Source: Acidovorax sp. 210-6 (GTDB lineage Bacteria > Pseudomonadota > Gammaproteobacteria > Burkholderiales > Burkholderiaceae_C). From it: a stretch of DNA of 64,000 nucleotides. Below, piece by piece: positions 40,793 through 48,180 of this stretch. The translations under genes and the position numbers were made by a program. Within the stretch, counting starts at the first letter, position 1. Every line of letters begins with the position of its first letter. The stretch covers positions 1-64,000 of the forward strand of contig NZ_JAACJE010000003.1 of NCBI RefSeq assembly GCF_010020825.1. Reading direction: 5' to 3'. Under the pieces are notes generated by a model, which was not told the DNA's origin, searched no databases, and worked only from the letters and a program-made list of their open reading frames with translations.

Positions 40793-40820
40793 ATTATACC
40801 AATCCCATTTTATCCGTCAA
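40793..40820 (-). promoter_or_regulatory. Sigma-70 promoter, cassette copy B
   Basis: TTGACG, 16 bp, TATAAT on the minus strand, about 50 bp upstream of the 94-residue gene. Confidence 0.75.
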
Positions 40821-41343
40821 CCTGATTAGGTTGCTCAAGTGTAATACATTGCAACCCAAAATCACCTCCCACTTAAGACCTGGCCAGCATCCGGGTATGG
40901 GGCAACGCCCCATGTAGCCGCACAGCGGCGTAACACCAGCAGCGCCAACACGCAACAGACACCCACCGCGAAACACCCACCCAGCACTTCCCCGCCCTCA
41001 AACCGCGCCCTGATAAACAGGGCTGTTGGGCTACAAAAATGCACCAAGGGGAGTATTCGCGCAGCGAACACGAGAGAGATTGAAGCGTAGGCCCGCCAGG
41101 GCATACCTTGGCCGGGATACCGGGGTGCAGCTCGCAAAGCGAGCTGCAGGGCTACCGCCCCGGCCCCTACCGGCCAACCCGCGCGCAAGCGCGCGGGCTT
41201 CGGGCACATGCCCCGGATTGCCCCGCAAGTAGGGCCTTGCGCCCTTCTTGCTGTCTTCCAAGGGGGAAGCCCCAGCGGCGGGGGGAGATGCGAAGCATTG
41301 CCCCCTAGAGCGCAGCGCAAGACCCCAAGGGCGCGGCGCATAG

Positions 41344-41361
41344 TTTTCGCGCACGCGAAAA
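41344..41361. promoter_or_regulatory. KorB-type palindrome
   Basis: TTTTCGCG-CA-CGCGAAAA, perfect, between cassette copy B and the membrane protein gene. Confidence 0.6.
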
Positions 41362-41385
41362 CTGATTTTTATGCAATATTGAAAT

Positions 41386-41703
41386 TCAAAAGCCGATGAA
41401 AATATCTTCTGGTGATAATAGCATCAATATGCCGTCATATACCCAATTCAAAACAAAGGCACAAAACGAAAATACCAATAGCGGCCAAAATACATCAAAC
41501 GCATTAGACCACCCACGGACAACAACCATAATTAAAAACGCCACAGCAGCAAGTGACGTAACGGCCTGGAGCACCAAAACAATCGGGATGCGAACCCAAA
41601 GAAGAATATAAAACAACGTTATCCGAATCAAAAATACAGTTACACCTGCAAGCTTTAAAAACCCCGCCTTAAAACGATAACCATTGACTGCATTAACTTT
41701 CAT
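41386..41703 (-). CDS. Hypothetical membrane protein
   Basis: 105 residues from the ATG at 41703 (MKVNAVNGYRFKAGFLKLAG). Three hydrophobic stretches (VTVFLIRITLFYILLWV, IVLVLQAVTSLAAVAFLIMVVV, FWPLLVFSFCAFVLNWVYDGILMLL) make it a polytopic inner membrane protein. AT-rich compared with neighbours. No family recognised. Confidence 0.65.
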   Translation of the reverse strand: MKVNAVNGYRFKAGFLKLAGVTVFLIRITLFYILLWVRIPIVLVLQAVTSLAAVAFLIMVVVRGWSNAFDVFWPLLVFSFCAFVLNWVYDGILMLLSPEDIFIGF

Positions 41704-41777
41704 AGCATCACCTATAACACCGTACACCTCCAGAATACAGAACACAAAACTTTTATCAAGTATTTTTATAATAAATT

Positions 41778-41802
41778 ACAAAGAGGGCCGAGCCCTCTTT
41801 GT
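41778..41802 (-). terminator. Hairpin after the DUF932 gene
   Basis: AAAGAGGGC / GCCCTCTTT stem with a 3-nt loop, just past the DUF932 stop, followed in the minus direction by an AT-rich stretch. Confidence 0.65.
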
Positions 41803-42639
41803 TCATGCTTTGAGTTTTCGCATTTCCTCCGCCAGAACCCAGAGTGCTCGATTGAGCTTGACGCTTTGATCAATCCCATTCACCGGGCGGGTGGTGGTAG
41901 TACGCCCCGAGGCATTACGACCGCGCAAACCGCCTTTCAGTAGGTTTTCTTGAACTCGGTTGAAGGTGCGCCACATATCGTTAGAACGATCCTCGATACG
42001 GCGCGGCATCAGAATTTGATCTTCAGTTATCGGTGCCGTGACCTCGTCATACTTGAGCTGCAGAGCCGCCCGCGCAAATGCCGCCTGCTCCCCGTCATTT
42101 AACGCCAGGCCCTGCATTGCCTCGCGTTGCTCCGTGATGGCCTCGAAACTATCAAGAACCCGGAAAGCACCCTCAATAACCTCGCCCACCACATCACCAT
42201 TGTGGCGGACGCGAATATCATTTTGAACTTCCCCGCAAATCATGCCATTATGGCAAACAAATCTAAACATCCCGGCCAACATTTGATAACTGCTCGTCCC
42301 ATCATGGGAGTTCAGCAAAATTATCTCGTTAACCTCCCTTCCGACAATTTGACCGGCATGGCGCAATCGCAGCATGTGTTTTGTGTGCTCGCGCTTCCCA
42401 GAATCTCGCACGCGCGTTTGGCACGCCATAAATGGCTGAAAACCCTCCTTGCGCAATCCGCGCAATACATCAATCGTCGGGATGTAGGTATATCGCCCCG
42501 AACGGCTTTCATGCGCCGCTTCGGCAAAAATTGAAGGTGCAACCGCTCGGATTTCATCATCAGCCAAAGCGCTATTAGAGTAAATCAAATTAGAACCACG
42601 ACCAAAACGACTTGCTAAACGCATATCAAACTCCTTCAT
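41803..42639 (-). CDS. DUF932 (phage/plasmid-like) protein
   Basis: 278 residues starting MKEFDMRLASRFGRGSNLIY. DUF932 features: SGRYTYIPTIDVLRGLRKEGFQPFMACQTRVRD, HMLRLRHAG, VNEIILLNSHDGTSSYQMLAGMFRFVCHNGMIC and NRVQENLLKGG near the end. Common on conjugative plasmids and phages; its function is not established. It is driven by cassette copy C and ends at a hairpin. Confidence 0.88.
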   Translation of the reverse strand: MKEFDMRLASRFGRGSNLIYSNSALADDEIRAVAPSIFAEAAHESRSGRYTYIPTIDVLRGLRKEGFQPFMACQTRVRDSGKREHTKHMLRLRHAGQIVGREVNEIILLNSHDGTSSYQMLAGMFRFVCHNGMICGEVQNDIRVRHNGDVVGEVIEGAFRVLDSFEAITEQREAMQGLALNDGEQAAFARAALQLKYDEVTAPITEDQILMPRRIEDRSNDMWRTFNRVQENLLKGGLRGRNASGRTTTTRPVNGIDQSVKLNRALWVLAEEMRKLKA

Positions 42640-42642
42640 TAA

Positions 42643-42652
42643 CTTGACTAGA
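42643..42652 (+). promoter_or_regulatory. Shared motif CTTGACTAGA (cassette copy C)
   Basis: Between promoter and start codon of the DUF932 gene, same position as in copy B. Confidence 0.45.
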
Positions 42653-42689
42653 TTGTTATGGTGACTTCTTGCCGTTCACCATGATTGAT

Positions 42690-42717
42690 ATTATACCAAT
42701 CCCATTTTATCCGTCAA
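42690..42717 (-). promoter_or_regulatory. Sigma-70 promoter, cassette copy C
   Basis: TTGACG, 16 bp, TATAAT on the minus strand, about 50 bp upstream of the DUF932 gene. Confidence 0.75.
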
Positions 42718-43309
42718 CCTGATTAGGTTGCTCAAGTGTAATACATTGCAACCCAAAATCACCTCCCACTTAAGACCTGGCCAGCATCCGGGTATGGGGC
42801 AACGCCCCATGTAGCCGCACAGCGGCGTAACACCAGCAGCGCCAACACGCAACAGACACCCACCGCGAAACACCCACCCAGCACTTCCCCGCCCTCAAAC
42901 CGCGCCCTGATAAACAGGGCTGTTGGGCTACAAAAATGCACCAAGGGGAGTATTCGCGCAGCGAACACGAGAGAGATTGAAGCGTAGGCCCGCCAGGGCA
43001 TACCTTGGCCGGGATACCGGGGTGCAGCTCGCAAAGCGAGCTGCAGGGCTACCGCCCCGGCCCCTACCGGCCAACCCGCGCGCAAGCGCGCGGGCTTCGG
43101 GCACATGCCCCGGATTGCCCCGCAAGTAGGGCCTTGCGCCCTTCTTGCTGTCTTCCAAGGGGGAAGCCCCAGCGGCGGGGGGAGATGCGAAGCATTGCCC
43201 CCTAGAGCACAGCAAGGCGGCCTGGAGCTGTGCCCGCCAGGGCAATCCCGCAGGGATCGAGCCGAATCAGGCGAGCAGCGCAAAGCCCCGCAGGGGCGGG
43301 GGCGTCCGG

Positions 43310-43327
43310 TTTTCGCGGACGCGAAAA
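43310..43327. promoter_or_regulatory. KorB-type palindrome
   Basis: TTTTCGCG-GA-CGCGAAAA, perfect, 119 bp before the glycine-zipper gene. Confidence 0.6.
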
Positions 43328-43445
43328 TGCTCTTTTTGAATTAAACCCAATCGGTTTCAATGAATTACAGACATAACGTTGTGATTCAACAAAATCCGAG
43401 TTAGATGAATAGACTATATGCTTTCTCAAACCTTGAAAGATAAGC

Positions 43446-43928
43446 ATGAAAAAACCGATCACAGTCTGCATCGCAGCGCTGGCCGCAACAAACGCCCTGG
43501 CAGCAAATTTTGACGACTACGCGCGGGTAGTAGACGTGAGAGAACGCTACAGCAACTACACAGTACCAAGAACAAATCGCGTGGTGTGCGATCAAAACCG
43601 CCAAGAAAGTAGCGAGTACGGAGCAGGAACCGCAATAGGAGCCATCGCCGGAGGCCTCATCGGAAGTCAAGTCGGAAAAGGAAACGGACGCGTTGCAGGA
43701 GCAGCAGTAGGCGCAGCAACAGGAGCCATGACAGGACACTATCTAGAAGGCAGAAACAGAAATCAAGACCAACGGTGCTATCAAGACTACAATGAAACTT
43801 CATACCAACGTAGACCCATCGGCTACACAGTAACCTACGAATACGCAGGGCGAACATTCACAGAAAACACCACTCGACCACCACAAGGAAACACAATTCG
43901 CGTGCGAGTACATCTCAGCCCAAACTAA
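43446..43928 (+). CDS. Glycine-zipper 2TM envelope protein
   Basis: 160 residues. A signal peptide (MKKPITVCIAALAATNALA) is followed by a glycine-zipper 2TM domain of the 17-kDa antigen type (GAGTAIGAIAGGLIGSQVGKG to GAAVGAATGAMTGHYLEG) and a C-terminal beta-like part (IGYTVTYEYAGRTFTENTT). These proteins sit in the envelope. It precedes the HExxGH gene by 10 bp and is probably co-transcribed with it. Confidence 0.8.
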   Translation: MKKPITVCIAALAATNALAANFDDYARVVDVRERYSNYTVPRTNRVVCDQNRQESSEYGAGTAIGAIAGGLIGSQVGKGNGRVAGAAVGAATGAMTGHYLEGRNRNQDQRCYQDYNETSYQRRPIGYTVTYEYAGRTFTENTTRPPQGNTIRVRVHLSPN

Positions 43929-43938
43929 AATAAAACCA

Positions 43939-44769
43939 ATGCCGGTTTCCAGGAAAGAAACTGAAAGCGCGATAAGCGAGTTTAAAAAAGAATACGAAGG
44001 ACTCGCACATCTCAATTATGTCATTCTAGAAACGGAAAGTGATTTTCAAAATGCTTACGGGGAAAACGCAACATCAGCAACTGAAGCCTGGAACGGAAAG
44101 CTCGGCGCCTTCTCACGAAGCACCAACACAATTGCCTTGGCCCTTGCCGCCAACCATGACAAATCGGAAATTGCGTCCACCCTCGCCCACGAAGGAATTG
44201 GACATTCCGGCATCAATACTTTCGCAGAGCAAGACAAGCGAGCACTTCTAGAAGCCATCATCGAGGCCAGGAACCATCCCGGCGCACTCAGGGACAACTA
44301 TTGGAGAGCGGTAGAGGAAGCCTACCCCGACACCAAGCGCAGCGAGCAGGCCGAAGAGGTTTTTTGCCTCATGGTCGAAACGGTCGCCCAGCGCAAGGGC
44401 TACAACCCACAGGCATTCAATCATGCCTGGCAGAACTCGGTGGTGCAGCAGAATGAGCCGCTTCAACCCTGGGGCCTGGCCCAAATTGCTGAACACGTCG
44501 CCCAGGGCCTGCGAGAGAACACGCGCCAGCAGCAGATATTCCCCGAGAACGACCAGGCACAGTTTCGAGCCACCCGCGAAGTGGAGAAGCTGCCACCGGC
44601 TACGCAATCGAAACTCGATGCGATCATCAAGCACCTGGACACTCAGAATTTCAGCGAGAAGGAGCGCGCCATCGTCCTAGCGCGCTGCCGAGAGAACGCG
44701 CTGCGCGAGCAAGCACGGGACACGGCACCAGCCGAGATTCGCCCTCCGACCCTGGATCTGGAGCGTTAA
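43939..44769 (+). CDS. HExxGH zincin-like protein of polyvalent type
   Basis: 276 residues. The middle holds STLAHEGIGHSGI, an HExxGH metal-binding motif like that of zincin-type domains in polyvalent phage and plasmid proteins, with downstream acidic residues (EQAEEVFCLMVETVAQRKGY) that could complete the site. No signal peptide. The end (KLDAIIKHLDTQNFSEKERAIVLARCRENALREQ, then a DLER end) resembles, more loosely, the tail shared by the zeta toxin and the LPD7 protein. It may be a protease or toxin delivered with DNA (inference). It converges on kfrA with a 4-bp overlap. Confidence 0.65.
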   Translation: MPVSRKETESAISEFKKEYEGLAHLNYVILETESDFQNAYGENATSATEAWNGKLGAFSRSTNTIALALAANHDKSEIASTLAHEGIGHSGINTFAEQDKRALLEAIIEARNHPGALRDNYWRAVEEAYPDTKRSEQAEEVFCLMVETVAQRKGYNPQAFNHAWQNSVVQQNEPLQPWGLAQIAEHVAQGLRENTRQQQIFPENDQAQFRATREVEKLPPATQSKLDAIIKHLDTQNFSEKERAIVLARCRENALREQARDTAPAEIRPPTLDLER

Positions 44770-45668
44770 GCCACAGCGCCCCCGCCCTTCGGACCCGCCG
44801 CCCGCTTCGGCTCGCTGGGCTTCTTGGCCGCCAGGGCGCGCAGCCTTTCGATTTCCCCGGTCTGTGCCTGTTGCTGGGCCTGCAGCGACTCCACCTGACC
44901 CGACAGGCGTGCGCCATTCTCGCGGGCATCGGCCGCAGTGGCGCGGGCGTTCTCCAGCGCTGCCGCTGTCTGCGCGGCGAGCTGTTCCGCCCGCTCGGCC
45001 CGCTCCCCGACGCGCTGGGCATCGGCGGTCGCAGCTTCCAGCCGGGCCGCCAGCACGGCGGCCTGCTGCTCGGCACCGATGCGCGCCTTGCCCTCGACCT
45101 CCAGCAACTGACGCAGCCGCTCCAGCTCCGCGCCCTGTTCCGCGAGGCGTTCAGCCTGGGCCTCGATCTTGAGCCGGGCCGTCGCCAGCTCGACGCGGGC
45201 CGCTTCGGCGGCCTGCTGCTCCCGCTCGATGCGCTGCGCCTGGTCGGCCAGGTCGGCGCTCTGCTGCGCGGCCTTGCCCGCCAGGGTATCGCGCTCGCTG
45301 GTCAGAGCGGCCACCTGCTCAATCAGTTCGTCCTTCTCGCCCTCCAGGGCCTCCCCGGCTGCAGCAAGGTCGGTCGCCTCGCCTTGGGCCTGCACCAACC
45401 GGGCCTCGATCTCTGCGCGAGCTTCCGATGCAGTCCGCGCAATCTCGGCGGCGATAGCCGCCGTGAGTGCCCTGGGCAGCTCAGGAGCGGCGGCAGCCGC
45501 TACAGGCCGGGCCTCGCGCCACGTCGATAAGTGCTTGTGGATGGTGTTCGGTGACCCCGTGAAGCCCAGCCGTTCGCGCACGGCGCGAATCGCGGGCTGC
45601 AGGCCCTCAGCCATGAGAGCATCCGCCACGGCGGACACCTGTTCATACGTGATTCCTTGACGCGCCAT
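44766..45668 (-). CDS. kfrA: KfrA-like coiled-coil DNA-binding protein
   Basis: 300 residues from the ATG at 45668. The N-terminal KfrA_N domain (ITYEQVSAVADALMAEGLQPAIRAVRERLGFTGSPNTIHKHLSTWR) binds DNA; the remainder is a long Ala/Glu/Arg coiled coil (residues about 75-280) and a basic end. KfrA proteins autoregulate and stabilise IncP-type plasmids. Its own upstream region is full of GATACG-type repeats. Confidence 0.9.
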   Translation of the reverse strand: MARQGITYEQVSAVADALMAEGLQPAIRAVRERLGFTGSPNTIHKHLSTWREARPVAAAAAPELPRALTAAIAAEIARTASEARAEIEARLVQAQGEATDLAAAGEALEGEKDELIEQVAALTSERDTLAGKAAQQSADLADQAQRIEREQQAAEAARVELATARLKIEAQAERLAEQGAELERLRQLLEVEGKARIGAEQQAAVLAARLEAATADAQRVGERAERAEQLAAQTAAALENARATAADARENGARLSGQVESLQAQQQAQTGEIERLRALAAKKPSEPKRAAGPKGGGAVA

Positions 45669-45676
45669 GATTTGCC

Positions 45677-45773
45677 CTTTCGTATCGTTCAAATGTATTT
45701 CATATCAATACAGATATGAATTGATATGATACGGCAATACGATACGATACACAAGCGGTTTTTTCGTATCAAC
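45677..45773. promoter_or_regulatory. KfrA operator region with GATACG/CGTATC repeats
   Basis: Short repeats of CGTATC and GATACG in both orientations (TTTCGTATCG, GATACGGCAATACGATACGATAC, TTTTCGTATC) plus a TATGAATTGATATG imperfect palindrome fill the AT-rich 100 bp upstream of kfrA. This is what an autoregulatory KfrA site looks like. Confidence 0.55.
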
Positions 45774-45973
45774 GCCACGGCTCGGCGCGAGACTGGCGCG
45801 GCGGCCACGCCGTCGCCCGCCCATATCGAGCTGGCCAGGGCGGTGACACCAGCGGCCAGCGCCATTGCGCCAGGCCGTGGCCACCGATGAGCCATGGTGC
45901 CAAGCGCTCAAAATCGGCACCACGGCCCGTAGCGGCCCTGGCACGCCAGGGCACCCCTCCCCTGCCTCAGCCC
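45774..45973. other. GC-rich intergenic region
   Basis: No gene seen; GGCAC / CCATGG-type palindromes only. Lies between the kfrA operator region and the miniature element. Confidence 0.5.
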
Positions 45974-45978
45974 TGAAA

Positions 45979-46232
45979 GGGGTCGTCTCAGAATTCGGAC
46001 AACAAAGCACGCTAAGGGCTGGCGTGTCAGGTTGAGGCCATAGACGCCGCGCCGATGGCGTCAGGAAATGCCGGGAAAGACCCTACTCTGACGCTCTTTC
46101 GCCGCTTCGTCTGACGCCCGGTTGGGCTGTACTCCAACCGGACACCGCAACCGACAACCCAAGCACGGCGCGACTTCGGCGCACATGCCAAAGCCTTAGC
46201 GTGCGATTTTTTCCGTTTTCTGTGTTCTCCCC
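45979..46232. mobile_element. 254-bp Tn3-derived miniature inverted-repeat element (TIME-like)
   Basis: Two 38-bp ends of the Tn21/Tn501 type face each other. The left begins GGGGTCGTCTCAGAATTCGG and ends CACGCTAAG; the right, read inward, begins GGGGAGAACACAGAAAACGG and ends CACGCTAAG. A 5-bp direct repeat TGAAA flanks the unit (45974-45978 and 46233-46237), the normal Tn3-family target duplication. There is no gene inside, so mobility would need a transposase in trans. Confidence 0.8.
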
Positions 46233-46237
46233 TGAAA

Positions 46238-46679
46238 GGCCGCCTAGCGCCCTTCCAGGGGCCGTTGCGGGCCTGTTTTGACCCCAGGGGAGCCGCTTTC
46301 TTCTGTATTTGTCGCGGGGGGTGCCCGTGCGCCGAAGGGCGCACAGGGGGGCGGCAGCCCCAGGGGGTCGGGGGGCGGCACGCCCCACGCCGAGGAGCGC
46401 CCTAGGCGCGGGCTGGAAGCCGGGGGGAGTGCGAGCGGCTTTGCCGCTACGCCCTTTACCTGCCCCCCAGCGGGGGGCCTATTCATGGTATTGGGGATGC
46501 CGGGCGGGAAGGGCCGCTTGCGGCCCTGGGCGGAGGCCCGCTTGCGGGCCGTAGGAGCCGGCGGGGCGAAGCCCCAAGAGGCGGCGGGCTCCCATGACTA
46601 CAGGAGGAATAAGTATAGGAGAGAGAAATACAGGGGGGGGCCGCGCAAAATCGTGAATTCGCTGTGCTGACGGGGACTT
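46238..46679. other. GC-rich spacer before oriV
   Basis: No credible gene. It is full of G- and C-runs and small hairpins; toward the right end come GGAGGAATAAG and a run of eight G. Low-complexity reading frames of up to 130 codons on both strands lack any domain. Confidence 0.5.
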
Positions 46680-46983
46680 ACGCCGGTATTTTTTGCAGGT
46701 GGCGGGAGTTGTTCAGCGTACTTCGCGGGGGTTGTTCAGCGTGGATAAGTCTGAAAATCAGGCCTAAGTCATTGATTTTAAAGAGATAAGTTCGCGGGAG
46801 TTGTTCAGCGTACATAACTTTTGAAATCCACCGATTTCCCACAGGCTTACCCACAGAGTTATGCACATCGGAAACATGTGGTTGCGGGAGTTGTTCAGCG
46901 TACCGCATTGCATGAGCGGGAGTTGTTCAGCGCAGCATGGCCGCGCTGCAGGCGCTCGGAGTGCCGGGAGTTGTTCAGCGTAC
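46680..46983. other. oriV: Origin of vegetative replication (oriV) with six iterons
   Basis: Six direct repeats with the core GCGGGAGTTGTTCAGCGTA occur at 46702, 46725, 46794, 46884, 46916 and 46965 (the last two and the second have 1-2 changes). Between them are DnaA-box-like sites: TTATGCACA exact at 46859-46867, GTGGATAA at 46741-46748 and TTACCCACA at 46847-46855. AT-rich stretches (ATTTTTTG, GATTTTAAAGAG) could melt. RepA is encoded at 6925; in the intact circle the two were far closer than now. Confidence 0.85.
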
Positions 46984-46999
46984 TTTCGCGCCCGCGAAA
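46984..46999. promoter_or_regulatory. KorB-type palindrome at oriV edge
   Basis: TTTCGCG-CC-CGCGAAA, exact, directly after the last iteron and 8 bp before the SRAP stop codon. Confidence 0.6.
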
Positions 47000-47007
47000 C
47001 CAGGGGG

Positions 47008-47979
47008 TCATGCCGCCTTCCGGTGCTCATAGTAGGGCCGCTCCTTGTCGTCCAGCAGCCCGTCAAGCTCGTCCAGGGTGCGCCCTTGGGGCGTCAGCCA
47101 TGCGGCGACGTGCTCGGGCCGTAGCTGCACAATGCAGCGGTCATGCCCGGCTGCGGCCACCTCGGGCGGCGGATCATCCGTGACGGCGGCGAAAGACCAC
47201 AGATCGGGCTCACCCGCCTCTGGACTCGTCCAATGCGAGTAGAGGCACGCGACGTACATATCCTGTGGTGGACGTGGCTCGAATCTCAACACCATGTTCT
47301 CCGGGCTCTCGCCTGGCAGCAGCTTGCGTCCCTCGGCCGCGTGCCTGGCCACGTTCTCGAAAAAGGCCGACACGATCATCAGGCCGTGCGTGTGTCCGAA
47401 CTGGCCGCGCCAAAATCCCTGCAGGTTGTCCCTCCTGGCGTTGTAGGTGCCGGGGTACTTGGTATCGTAGGCAGCGGGCTTGCCCGCTGGGCGGCACTGG
47501 TAGCGCATTGGCCGAATCACGGGCTCGCCGTCCTCGATCATCAGCACCGGCGCCCACCAACCCGGAAAAATCCGGGCATCGGCCTCCCCTCCCCCGCCGC
47601 GCTTCAAGCGCGCCAGGCGGGCCAGCGCCTGGTCAATCTTCGCCGTGGCTATGCGCTGGTCCTCCTGGGCCTTCTTCGTCGTCTTGGCCTGCAAGCTGCG
47701 GATGGCGTCGGCCTGGCGCTTGCGCTGCCTGAATAGGTCCTGCTCGATGGCGATGACCTGGGCAGCGTCATGCGCCGCAATGAGGTCATGGATGGCGTGC
47801 TCGTCCTGGGTGTGCGGATCTGCGAATTGCACATCCATGGCCCTGGGCGTCCGTACAACCGGCTTACCGGCCTTCTTCCGCCAGTACAGCTCGAAGAAAT
47901 CCTTGAGCGCCAGGCGCGACTTTGGGAACAGGCGTTGAAACGCCGCGTGGTCAGCACGAACGGCGGCCGAGTAGCACAT
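47008..47979 (-). CDS. SRAP (SOS response-associated peptidase, HMCES/YedK-like)
   Basis: 323 residues. The catalytic Cys2 follows the start Met (MCYSAAVRADH), and later come YNARRDNLQGFWRGQFGHTHGLMIVSAFFENV and the closing AAGHDRCIVQL with the conserved His. SRAP proteins form a covalent link with abasic sites in single-stranded DNA and shield them. A LexA-type box lies 74 bp upstream, shared with the divergent umuD, so SOS control is expected. Useful for a plasmid that enters cells as single strands. Confidence 0.9.
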   Translation of the reverse strand: MCYSAAVRADHAAFQRLFPKSRLALKDFFELYWRKKAGKPVVRTPRAMDVQFADPHTQDEHAIHDLIAAHDAAQVIAIEQDLFRQRKRQADAIRSLQAKTTKKAQEDQRIATAKIDQALARLARLKRGGGGEADARIFPGWWAPVLMIEDGEPVIRPMRYQCRPAGKPAAYDTKYPGTYNARRDNLQGFWRGQFGHTHGLMIVSAFFENVARHAAEGRKLLPGESPENMVLRFEPRPPQDMYVACLYSHWTSPEAGEPDLWSFAAVTDDPPPEVAAAGHDRCIVQLRPEHVAAWLTPQGRTLDELDGLLDDKERPYYEHRKAA

Positions 47980-48052
47980 GGGCAGTCCTTTCCCTGGAAA
48001 CTTGACGGCAGTCTAGGGGGCGATGAAGCGCAAGGCGAGCGCCGGCATTAAA

Positions 48053-48068
48053 CTGTATGAATGTACAG
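48053..48068. promoter_or_regulatory. LexA box between SRAP and umuD
   Basis: CTGT-ATGAATGT-ACAG, the canonical CTGT-N8-ACAG. It sits between divergent SOS genes, the SRAP gene and the umuD remnant, and could serve both. Confidence 0.75.
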
Positions 48069-48180
48069 TGCAATCCCTCATGCCTCCACGCCGGTTCCGC
48101 TGGGCAGCGCAGCCCTTGTGCTGCCGCAAGCGGATACCAGCGTGCATGCGGGCTTTCCATCGCCTGCAGAGGATTACCTG
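48061..48180 (+). pseudogene. umuD: UmuD N-terminal fragment
   Basis: About 40 residues. The reading frame runs MYSAIPHASTPVPLGS, then ADTSVHAGFPSPAEDYL, the last part being the UmuD GFPSPAxDY signature just before the RecA-assisted cleavage region. It is cut by the Tn3-family end at 48180. The rest of the operon is gone except for the umuC end at 4525. Confidence 0.8.

Larger units (their letters stand above)
40725..41316. repeat. Promoter cassette repeat, copy B
   Basis: Matches copy C from CATATCAAACTCC onward and copy A from the CACCATGATTG point. It parts from A and C at about 41316 and ends in its own KorB-type site at 41344. No gene seen in the 400-bp GC-rich body. Confidence 0.85.
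42622..43332. repeat. Promoter cassette repeat, copy C
   Basis: Nearly identical to copy A over its full length, including the right-end KorB-type palindrome; shares with copy B the extra left part with CTTGACTAGA and the MKEFDM codons. No gene seen in its GC-rich body. Confidence 0.85.

Noticed and set aside
46278-46670. 130-codon frame in the GC-rich spacer before oriV
   Set aside because: Gly/Arg/Ala-rich low complexity, no ribosome site, no family.
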